Origin: Artemia franciscana
Taxonomy: Eukaryota; Arthropoda; Branchiopoda; Anostraca; Artemiidae
Length of the DNA stretch: 64,000 nt
Direction: 5' to 3'
NCBI RefSeq assembly: GCF_032884065.1
Contig: NC_088873.1
Span: 37,993,823-38,057,822, forward strand
In this document: one piece after another, positions 55,496 through 64,000 of the stretch
Layout of the letters: every line of letters starts with the position of its first letter
How positions within the stretch are numbered: the first letter of the stretch is position 1
Program-made: the position numbers and the translations under genes
The notes under the pieces: model-generated
Databases searched by the model: none
Seen by the model: the letters and a program-made list of their open reading frames with translations, nothing else
Told to the model about the DNA's origin: nothing

Positions 55496-57660
55496 AAGCG
55501 TTTTTTGTCAAAAATCAGAAAATACAACTCATGTTTCCAAATGACGTCGTTTGGAGCCCAAATCGAAAATCCAGATCAATTTATGTCTACTTTCAAAGTA
55601 AAAGGGCAAATTTATCATAGAGCAGGGTCCCTTCTACCATTCTCAGGCGAGAATCATAAATTTTACAATTGTACTTCATCAGTGATAGAAATTCTGAATT
55701 GAATGCACGTTGCGAAATTTCTCCCAACGTTGAAAGGACAATCGTTTCCCAATTGCAACATCTTTTCCACGAAAATAATAATTTAGTGCGTCTGTCCAAA
55801 ACAGCCATCGATTTGATGCCTACTGATACGCATAAAATTGTTATTTCCGCTGACAAAACGCCTCCTGGCCAACATGTGCGTAGATACAATGCTCCAACTA
55901 TCGACGAAGTGGCAATCGTTATGGTCAGTGATCAGTTTTTACCTCGAGATATTATTCTTCATAAGCAAAACGCTCAGTTGTTAAGAATTGCTGAAACTCA
56001 TCGATGTTACGATGCCCTACAATATCCTATTATTTTTTGGGATGGAGCCGACGGCTATCACTTTAATATTAAATTGATGAATCCAGCCACTAACAAAGAA
56101 ATGAATAAGAAATGCAGTGCAATGCATTATATTTTAAAATGCCGTGAATTGTTTCACCAATTTGTCGTTGATATGTTTGCTAAAATTGAATCAGAACGTT
56201 TGCTATATATCCGCCTGAATCAGACCAAGCTCCGCTCTGAACAATACATTCATTTGCGAGATGCAGTTATAAATGACGGTAATACCACAAACGTTGGAAG
56301 ATTAACAATTTTACCTTCGTCATATGCTGGCAGTCCCCGTCACATGCATGAATATGCTCAAGATGCTATTGCGTATGTTCGTCTCTATGGTCGTCCAGAT
56401 TTATTTATTACATTTATATGTAATCTATCTTGGGACGAGATACTGCAGCTTTTACTTCAAGGACAATCGGCGGTTCACAGGCATGACATTACGGCCCGTG
56501 TCTTCCGGCAAAAGTTGAAATTACTGATAAACTACATAGTAAAACTTAAAGTGTTTGGGTCAGTGCGATGCTGGATGTACTCAGTGGAATGGCAAAAACG
56601 AGGTTTGCCATACGCACATATACTAATCTGGCTACATTATAAAATTACTAAAAACGAAATTGATGATGTGATTTCCGCTGAAATACCTGATAAAAATGTC
56701 AATAATGGGTTACATGATATTATTGTAAAAAATATGATACATGGACCTTGCGGTGCACTGAACGAAAATTCACCATGCATGGCCAAAGGAAGGTGCACAA
56801 AGTAATATCCTTGACTTTTAGTATCAAACACAATTACTGGCATTGATGGTTACCCACAATATAGAAGAAGATCTACTGAAGATGGCGGTAAAACAGCAAT
56901 AATAAAGAAGCGTAACGGTACCACCATCGAAGTAGATAACCAGTGGGTTGTTCCATATTCCCCATTATTATCAAAAACATTTAATGCACACATAAACGTT
57001 GAATACTGTAACTCCGTAAAGGCAATCAAATACATATGTAAATACGTCAACAAAGGCAGTGACATGGCAGTTTTTGGCTTGCAGCCCGAAATCAAAGATT
57101 TCGACGAAATCGTACAATATCAGGCTGGAAGATACATAAGCAGTAATGAAGCTGTTTGGCGAATTCTTTCATTACCGATACATGAACGTAGTCCAGCTGT
57201 TGTTCACTTAGCGGTACATTTACAGAATGGTCAACGTGTTTATTTCACGGAAACCAACGTGCAACAAAGAGCCCTGAATCCACCGGATACAACATTAACA
57301 GCTTTTCTTCGCTTTGCAAAAATGATTCTTTTTCAAAAAAAACTGCTGTATACTGAAGTGCCTTGGTATTACACGTGGAATACTAAAAATAAAGTATTTG
57401 AACGTCGAAAACAGGGTAAGTCAGTCGACGGCCAACCTACCATTTTCAAAGATACCACGATAGGAAGACTCTACACAGTTCACTCCAATCAACATGAATG
57501 CTTCTTTCTACGCCTGCTTTTGGTGAATGTACCCGGTCCGACATCCTTCGAGTATTTGAGAACTGTAAACGGTACTATACATGACACTTACCGTAGTGCA
57601 TGCCAAGCTCTGAATTTATTGGAGAATGACCAACACTGGGATAACTGAATCAATGACGCG
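55496..57660 (+). pseudogene. Helitron Rep (HUH endonuclease) region
   Basis: 55505-55702 reads KIRKYNSCFQMTSFGAQIEN and shifts frame near 55665 into 55669-56805 (SELNARCEISPNVERTIVSQ ... LQYPIIFWDGADGYHFNIKL). The HUH motif reads RGLPYAHILIWL (about 56602-56637): the family has HAH, so one metal-binding His is Tyr. After two stops at about 56804-56816 the same frame continues with ITGIDGYPQYRRRSTEDGG and the two-tyrosine motif KAIKYICKYVNKG (57021-57060), both Tyr kept. A further stop ends ENDQHWDN at 57648. The gene would nick and transfer the Helitron strand; here it is inactivated. Confidence 0.9.
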
Positions 57661-59400
57661 TGCGAAACGTCAACCCCAAGTCAAATTCGTGCATTGTTTG
57701 GAATCATTTTAACAACTTGCTCTCCATCAGCTCCTACAGAGTTATTGGAAAAATATAAGTCAAAAATGTCCGAAGATATACTCCATCGAAAACAGTTAGA
57801 GACGTCAGATATGACTTTTGATTTTACATCAGAAATTTATAACTACACTTCAGTTATTATAGAAGATTTGTGCGTACGTATGGCAAACAAACCTCTTCAG
57901 GATTTTGGAATACATTCACCTAACCGTATCGCTGCTGTTTCGACATGTGTAGAATTGGATTGTGAACATAGTTACAGTACGAGTGATCTATTGTCGTATG
58001 TACAAAATAACATTTCCAAGTTATCGTCGGAACAAAAAGACATTTATGATACGATAATGCATTGTGTCGATAACAACGTTGGAGAAATTTTCTTTTTGGA
58101 TGCACCAGGAGGTACTGGTAAAACGTTTGTGATAAAACTGATTCTGGCATCAATTCGATCAAAAATGATATAGCGTTGGCAATTGCGTCGTCCGGAATAG
58201 CCGCAACATTGCTGCCTGGTGGAAGAACTGCTCAATCCGCTTTGAAATTGCCTCTGAATTTGCATTCTACAGAAACTCCCACGTGCAATATTTCCAAATC
58301 ATCTGGGATGGATAAAGTATTGCAGCAATGCAAACTTATTATTTGGGATGAGTGCAAAATGGCACACAAAAAATCGCTCGAGGCTCTGGATCAATGCTTG
58401 AAAGATTTGAGAGGGAAGTCGAAACCCTTTGGCAGCACATTAATATTGCTTGCGGGAGATTTCAGGCAAACATTACCTATAATACCTAGATCAACTCCTG
58501 CAGACGAAATGAATGCTTGCCTGAAAAATTCTAATTTATGGGCACACGTAAAAATATTAAAATTAACTACAAATATGCGTGTCCGATTGCAAAACGATGA
58601 CTCTGGTCAAACATTTTCAGATCAATTGCTGGCAATTGGAAACGGAAAGCTCCCAGAAGACTCAATTTCAGGACGTATACAACTACCTGCCGATTTCTGT
58701 AATTTAGTGACGTCCAAAAATGAACTGTTTGAAAAAGTATTTCCGAATATTCTAAAAAATTATAAAAATAATAAATGGCTAAGTGAAAGAGTGATTCTCG
58801 CACCCGAAAATATAGACGTCCACGAAATCAACAATATTGTTTTGACCAAGATTCGAGACCAGGCAGTCCTTTACAAGTCAGTCGACACAGTTTTGGAACC
58901 AAATGAAGTGGTTAATTATCCATCTGAATTTTTAAATTCCATAGATCTTTCAGGGTTTCCACCACACGTGCTACAACTAAAAATAGGCGTACCAATAATA
59001 CTTTTAAGAAATATCAACCCACCAAAGCTTTGCAATGGCAGGCGACTTGCCGTAAAAAAAAACAATGGAAAACCTAATAGAGGCCACAATCTTGACAGGG
59101 CCTTTTGAGGGTGAGGCTGTTCTTATTCCTCGCATTCCCATGATTCCAACGGATCTGCCTTTTCAATTTAAAAGATTGCAATTCCTAATTCGATTAGCAT
59201 TTGCAATCACCATTAATAAAGCTCAAGGTCAATCATTAGAAAAATGTAGTATAGATCTTAATACTGATTGTTTTTCCCATGGACAATTGTACGTTGCATG
59301 TTCGAGGGTCCTGACAATCGTAAACCTGACAATCTATTTATATGCAGCGACAATTGGACAGCGAAGAATGTTGTATATTCGCAAGTTTTACGCAGTTAAT
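57661..59400 (+). pseudogene. Helitron helicase (Pif1-like superfamily 1B) region
   Basis: INDACETSTPSQIRALFGII continues the Rep frame. Walker A is FLDAPGGTGKTFVIKL (about 58096-58140). A one-base loss in an A run at about 58163 shifts into 58176-59108, with IALAIASSGIAATLLPGGRT, Walker B LIIWDECKMAHKK, and LLAGDFRQTLPII. Another shift near 59060 leads to [18 protein letters not shown] and [13 protein letters not shown], the last helicase motifs. Order and spacing match Pif1-like helicases fused to Helitron Rep. The enzyme would unwind the displaced strand; two frameshifts kill this copy. Confidence 0.92.
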
Positions 59401-59407
59401 TTGTATT

Positions 59408-59752
59408 GTATCTATCTATCTATCTATCTATATAAAAACAAGTTGTGTGTATGCATGTTTGTTTGTTTGTAAAAAGAGCGTTTGCTTATGACGTCATTAT
59501 TAGTACATACAGCTTTGTATATGCACAGACAATGGGAAAGCCAAGAATGTTGTATATTCGCAATTTTTACGTAGTTTGAAACACATATATAAATCTATCT
59601 ATATTCACAGGTGGGACACAGGGACACAACTACAATGGCGCGTAACTAATATGGCGCGTAACGACTTACGCGCGCGGGGGGGCTTGGGGGGGGCGCGAAG
59701 CGCCCCACCAACTAGGTGTTGGGGTGGCGCGAAGCGCCACCCCAACAGCTAG
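59408..59752 (+). mobile_element. Possible short Helitron forming the 3' end of the large one
   Basis: Just after the helicase stop there is a second 5'-end-like sequence, TCTATCTATCTATATAAAAA followed by CAAGTTGTGTG, as at 54581. It is followed by a second copy of the last coding bits (ATGTTGTATATTCGCAA at 59378 and again at 59548) and the terminal hairpin. This is either a mini-Helitron joined to, or inserted at, the 3' end of the large copy, or an internal duplication of end sequences. Confidence 0.65.
59717..59747 (+). terminator. Helitron 3' terminal hairpin
   Basis: TGTTGGGGTGGCGC, loop GAA, GCGCCACCCCAACA, followed by G and CTAG (59749-59752). Such a hairpin near the 3' end is known to mark the end of Helitron strand transfer. 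A shorter partial copy (GGCGCGAAGCGCCCC) precedes it at 59691. Confidence 0.9.
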
Positions 59753-59760
59753 TATACTAT

Positions 59761-60150
59761 AAAAGCATCAAAAGGGCGGATTAAAATTGAAACATAATTT
59801 CATGAAACCTGTATTAACTCAGAAGAATAGAGTGTAATAGAGAATCAGCCTACAGAGGATTTTTTTTAATTCTCTATGGCACTTGTTCAGTGTATTGAAG
59901 GTTCACAAATACAGAAATATTTACAATTTACAAAAATAATTTGTAAACTTATAAAGCAAGTTCCATCCAGTTTTGTAAAAAACGATTTGCTGTGGTCTTT
60001 TGGCTCTTCTTGGCAAGGGCCCATATCAGGCTCTTGAGAGTTGGGATTAGGTCAGGAAAGAAAAGCTATCCAGCGATCTTTCTGTCAAAGCACTGTAGCT
60101 GAGATATCCCTTTTGTGCACTGTTAAGGTGCTAACACATTTCCAACTTAC
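59761..60150 (-). other. Remaining hAT intron
   Basis: AT-rich intron between the Helitron and exon 1. No repeat end was noticed. The donor CATG/GTAAGT reads on the minus strand at 60150-60145. Confidence 0.5.
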
Positions 60151-60421
60151 CATGGCTTATAACAGGTTCCTGAATCCTCATGGCTTGAGAGTTCTTCTTA
60201 TGTTTGGCTGAATTGTAATGCTGATGCAAATCAGACTTGTGAGCTCGGAGTACTGCTCCATTGCAGATTTTGCAGCAGGCTTTTATATTGTTTCCAGACA
60301 AAGGCTGTAGCCATCCTTTGAAATCAGGTTCCTGCTCCCATTTAGGGTTGTAGACCCTTTTGCGATCTTTTTTTCTGAGAGGAGTAGATGGCGTGTCATG
60401 AGTGTCTGAAATTAACAACAA
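60151..60421 (-). CDS. hAT transposase exon 1: BED-type zinc finger
   Basis: The minus strand from 60421 reads MLLISDTHDTPSTPLRKKDR, then VYNPKWEQEPDFKGWLQPL, KACCKICNGAVLRAHKSDL and HQHYNSAKHKKNSQ. C-x2-C with the HQHYNSAKH histidines is the BED-finger pattern, with the usual aromatic Trp/Phe before it. The exon ends in phase 1 at ISHATG-type sequence CATG/GTAAGT. The main exon at 54160 starts GA, which completes Gly and continues the frame, so the two exons belong together across 5.99 kb. The finger presumably binds the element's ends. The start codon is uncertain; an upstream acceptor just before 60421 (TTGTTAATTTCAG) could make this an internal exon. Confidence 0.82.
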
Positions 60422-60589
60422 AGGCTATATCTCTAAGTCTCCACAAATAATATTTCTGATAAAACAAGTCTGAAAAATTTTAGTAGGATCAAATGCAGTG
60501 GTATTTTGCTATAAGTAGTTTTTCAACTTTTATTTTAATTTAATACCTCTTTCATAAGTTATGCTAATAAACTGAAGAACTCGGTTTGG

Positions 60590-61295
60590 CCCTATTTTAC
60601 TTAAGGTCTTTAGATCACAAGTTAATATCAGTAATGGTATCAGGCATCTTTGTTTCAATTTCCATATAAACTTGACAATTGATTCACTGGTTCACAGTCA
60701 AATGAAAATTCTGTTTTTTTCTAAACTTCAAACCCTATTTTCCTTTCCTATTTGACCTAGGATCTTCATCTCAACACTTGATGTGATTCATGATTTTAGG
60801 CATTTTTTGTCCATCTTTGATTCAAATCTGTCACTACATTCATATACTATACAAACAAAACGAAAAAAATCAACTTTTTGAACGCTTCAATCTGACTCCC
60901 CCTCATACTATTTAGCCTAGAGTCTTCATCTCAGAGATGAAGAGTTTGGAATTTGATCCGACTTTCACTGAAAACTGCGAAATTAAACTTTTTTCAACAC
61001 TCGAAATTCCCTCAATCTGTTTGAGCTGGGGTCCTTGATCTCAGAGTTTGATTTGAGTAATGATTTTAGGCATCTTTGATCTAGCTTTCATTAAGAACCA
61101 TCAATCTATACATAAGTTATACTGAATTAAACAAGAAGCTCAATTTTCTTCAGCACTGAAAGTCTCCTCTCTCTTGCCCTATTTGAGCTAGGGTCTTCAC
61201 ATCCAAACTTGACATAAGTCATGGTCTTAGGCATGGTTGGTTCAATTTTCATTCAAGTCTGAAAGGGCAGTTCATCTGCTATACTTAATTGCACA
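60590..61295. repeat. ~150-180 bp degenerate tandem repeat
   Basis: Five units share 'CCTATTTGACCTAGGATCTT'-like starts, 'CATCTCA' and 'GTCATGATTTTAGGCATCTT'-like ends (near 60600, 60760, 60915, 61020, 61180). The repeat lies upstream of exon 1 in the hAT element. Confidence 0.75.
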
Positions 61296-62049
61296 AACTC
61301 AACATCTGCAGGTAACATCTAAGGTATCTATGTTGGCACATTGGCTCCCAATTATACTTTCATCTTTTGTCTTAGATAATGGGTCAGTATTGCATACATA
61401 GTCTAATAGGGTCAATTTTAACATGAATAAAGGTTTTGATAGGATATTTATGTTTAGGTTTTATATTTGGGTTTTCATCTCCTGTAGATTCTGCAGTAAT
61501 GGAACATTAGCTGATATTTAGTCTGCTAATTTTCTTTTTAATTTGACTGTTTTGTAAAAAAAAAAAAAAAAAAAAAAAACATAAAATAGTGCAGCAGTCA
61601 GAGAAGTGCTAAAAAATGCAAATCTCCATAATACCCATTACATTAGAGGTATGCTTAGTTGAATATTTGCTTGTTCTGAAGTTTGCCATTTTCATGCCCT
61701 TGCTGTCACTAAAACTGACCACCAATTAGCCACAGAAGGTAATTAAGGGCCTCTCAAAATACATGAATAGGTGTTTGGCATCTTTATTCTTCTATACAGC
61801 CCAAAATTATACAGTTAAAATCTAGGCATTTCAATAAGCATGCCTCTATCATAAAGTCAGTAAACTACCTGCTCAACTTCCACCAAAAATATGCTTTTTA
61901 ATAACAGGCAAACCTTGTCTAGGAAGCTACCTGAATCCAATAGGGTATGCAACTTTCTTACAACAGCAATGAGGATTAAAGATTGGCACTAGATTCAACA
62001 GTTGAATTTCCTTTGACCCTTGAATATAGATGTTACATAATTTACAACC
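61296..62049. other. hAT element interior, poly-A run
   Basis: There is a 23-base A run at 61557-61579. No gene or other structure was seen. Confidence 0.5.
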
Positions 62050-62390
62050 CTTGAATCTCACAATCACCCAATTCGACAGTGGGGTCCAAAAGTTTTTATC
62101 TGGGTGACCGCTCATTTGACAGGTCATCACTACAGGGACAGATGGACCAACCTTGAAGTCTGGGTGACCTCTCTACGGGTTGATGACCCAGTCTAGGTGA
62201 CCTCTCTTTGGGTTGATGACCCAGTCTGGGTGACCTTTATATGGACTGATGACCTAGCATGTATAGAGAGATTACCCAGATTTCAAAGTTGGGCCATAAG
62301 TCTTGGAATGATGACGTGTCAAATGAGTGGTCACCCAGGAGAGCTTGTGGACCCCACTACAATTTGATTGATCACTAGATTCAAAATTCA
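62050..62390. mobile_element. Inverted-repeat element with a minisatellite core
   Basis: The block AGTGGGGTCCAAAAG ... CTGGGTGACCGCTCATTTGA (62078-62120) is mirrored by TCAAATGAGTGGTCACCCAG ... GTGGACCCCACT (62318-62358). Weaker pairing extends to the TTGAATCT strings outside. The centre holds about four ~30-bp units of 'CAGTCTGGGTGACCTCTCTT' type. It is a small non-autonomous transposon nested in the hAT element; ends are not exact. Confidence 0.8.
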
Positions 62391-63127
62391 ACAAGAATTC
62401 AATGCTTGAATGTGATGATGAGCTTTGATCTTCATTGTCATTATAAAATAGTCATGGACCCATTTAGAGCCCACTGCCTGGGTCTCCATTTTGTCTAAGT
62501 CAGGGGTGAGCATGGGTCTGAGTAGGCAGAAGAATCCAGCCTTAAGTCAAATAACCTTGAAATTGACATAAAATGCTGATGAAAACAAACTAAATCATAG
62601 ATTACAAGAAGCAAATTCAAAATGACCTAGGACAAAAGTAGAACTGCAAGGTATTCGTTTGTAACATTTTGAGTGTTCCATGCTTGGGGGTTATGAAGTC
62701 CATCTCGATCTATTTCAAACACAATTTCAAGAAAAAAGTATTTGGAGTCTTTCCTTTATCCATGTTTTGTAGATGAAACATTTCTATTAAATAATTTATA
62801 ACTAGTAATCTGCTGCAGTACATATTTCCATGTGATTCATATTACTTATTTTCTTTTTCTTCTTTAGTGAATCCTAGGGTAAACTTTTCCTTAAATCCGT
62901 TCCTTTTCTTTCCTCGAAAGTTTTGTAAAAGAATGAACTTGAACTTGAAAAAAAAATCTTAAAAACAAAATAAGAAATATTATTTTTGGAGTAGAAAAAA
63001 GCCCAAAACAAGCCAAATTAAAAAATAATAAGCCCCGTTTTCCGCCCCAAGCCCGCAAAAAAAAACGCCCGCCCCAGCCCAGAGAGATAAGCCACCCGGG
63101 CTTGAAACAAGCCAATCTGGCAACAGT
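62391..63127. other. Right flank of the hAT element
   Basis: No gene was found. It ends in a G/C-rich purine-pyrimidine tract (63030-63100) and the terminal inverted repeat. Confidence 0.5.
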
Positions 63128-63210
63128 ACTGCTAAATGCGAACTGATTAGATGATCATACTTCAACAAGCAGCAGAATATTCTTTGGACTTGACTTCCGG
63201 TTTTTCCTGA
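63128..63210. repeat. Right half of the repeat split by the 13-kb hAT
   Basis: It begins with the second ACTGCTAA and continues ATGCGAACTGATTAGATGAT and GCAGCAGAATATTCTTTGGA, as at 31590-31670. Confidence 0.9.
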
Positions 63211-64000
63211 CCAATTTTAAACTTACAGTCGTAAGCCCTTGGGCCAAGTTGACTAAGTAAGGTATAAGGAAGCTATTTAATGATTGGTTCCTTTGAAACT
63301 GGTCCCTCCTCTTATAGCATGGGCTCCAAAAAGGGCCGAATCTTTCCAATTTGCCTTAAACTTACGAGAAACTTTTGGCTAAGGGGTCCTAATGCAAAAG
63401 GGAATAGATATTTATATCCCCTCAAAATGCAGCCCAAAAAAGTGTCAAAAACTTTTTTTTCTCATCTATTTCTAACAGAAAGGACTATTTTAGAAACTTA
63501 AAAGGGGGACTGTTCTATTAAAAGTTGAAAGTTCTTCTATCCTTTTCAAAGGCCGAAAGCTACTAAAGCGTATTACACCTCCATCTCGCTTCCTTTTCTG
63601 AAATCTGGCCTTCCTCTAATGCGTTTGATATCGAATGAGATTTTGAGATATCTGTCTCATTCGAAAATCTCCAAATGTCTGTTAAGTTTGTCTTTGGAGT
63701 TGAAGCCAGTCCCATAACCGCAATGTCAAACTTTATCTTACTCTGAAATGATAACACAAAAAAAGTATTAAAATAGATTGGTATTGCAAAAACAAATACT
63801 ATGAGACATTCTACAACACGTATTTGGCCTACATTTTGGAATATTGGTAAAATATTCCATAATCTCTTCCTTTCTTTTTTTTTTATTCGTCGTATTTCCT
63901 CTGTGCCTGCTTAATTTTTGAATATGGGATAATTTTCAGTGGGGTTGATAAGCCTAGCACCGTTGTATTGATCCAGTTTTTAAGAAATGGTTAATCCGGG
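63211..64000. other. No recognised feature
   Basis: AT-rich DNA. The short ORFs have no product-like sequence, and no repeat end was seen. Confidence 0.4.

Larger units (their letters stand above)
54575..59752 (+). mobile_element. Nearly full-length Rep-helicase Helitron inside the hAT intron
   Basis: The 5' end is A/TCTATATCTATCTATATAAA at 54575 (a second candidate start is 54581). The 3' end is a 14-bp perfect hairpin at 59717-59747 followed by GCTAG, with T outside: the TC...CTAG pattern and A/T insertion site of Helitrons. The coding order is charged repeat, Cys-rich finger, Rep, helicase. It lies wholly within the hAT intron (54161-60150), in the opposite orientation. The 3' 345 bp may be a separate short Helitron (see 59408). 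Confidence 0.93.
50157..63127 (-). mobile_element. hAT transposon, 12,971 bp, with two-exon transposase gene and nested Helitron
   Basis: The left end CACTGTTGCCAGATTG is matched by the right end, whose reverse complement starts ACTGTTGCCAGATTGG: about 15 bp of terminal inverted repeat. The octamer ACTGCTAA flanks both ends (50149-50156, 63128-63135). The uninterrupted target is seen at 31.6 kb. The transposase is on the minus strand (exon 1 at 60151-60421, main exon at 52393-54160). The intron holds a plus-strand Helitron of about 5.2 kb. Non-coding flanks contain three tandem arrays and a smaller inverted-repeat element. An 8-bp duplication and hAT-type termini agree with the transposase type. 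Confidence 0.92.

Overview
The window is eukaryotic nuclear DNA: AT-rich, intron-bearing and dominated by decayed transposable elements. I see no operons, rRNA genes or tRNA genes. The mix of RTE-like and CR1/Jockey-like LINEs, a Penelope-like element, hAT transposons, Helitrons and tRNA-derived SINEs suits an arthropod, possibly a crustacean. The species cannot be fixed from the sequence.

Host genes are sparse. At 3.1-8.8 kb, four exons in compatible phase (3123-3246, 3309-3443, 7865-7954, 8427-8533 with a possible tail to 8764) encode part of an unrecognised protein. At 32.3-35.6 kb, two exons that join in phase 0 encode the last three membrane helices of a probable seven-transmembrane receptor. 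The second exon is followed by about 4.9 kb of degenerate tandem copies of itself (35.7-40.5 kb), two of them split by later insertions. One further weak exon candidate lies at 21.3 kb.

Layout. 1-3 kb: LINE relics and a TA microsatellite. 3.5-7.5 kb: tandem repeats, a 622-bp inverted-repeat transposon with an 8-bp target duplication, and an inverted 59-bp minisatellite. 9.5-18 kb: Penelope and RTE fragments interrupted by a terminal-hairpin element. 19.7-25.3 kb: another copy of that element, a tandem array related to its inner module, a deleted Helitron, and a 287-bp inverted duplication. 25.3-31.3 kb: a CR1/Jockey-like LINE on the minus strand with a hAT transposon inside its ORF1. 32.3-40.5 kb: receptor exons and exon array. 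40.6-42.9 kb: a CR1-like LINE carrying three SINEs, each bounded by 13-14 bp target duplications. 43.6-48.7 kb: a second deleted Helitron, then an RTE-like LINE broken by a 155-bp triplet of SINEs and a complete terminal-hairpin element. 50.2-63.1 kb: a 12,971-bp hAT element with an 8-bp target duplication. Its transposase gene is split in two exons, and a nearly full-length Rep-helicase Helitron sits in the intron.

The order of insertion can be read. The hAT at 50-63 kb entered an older repeat whose uninterrupted copy lies at 31.4 kb, and the Helitron then entered the hAT intron. The two short Helitron derivatives keep both ends and both coding extremities of the large one, so they are its internally deleted relatives. 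Nearly every transposon ORF carries stops, frameshifts or altered catalytic residues.
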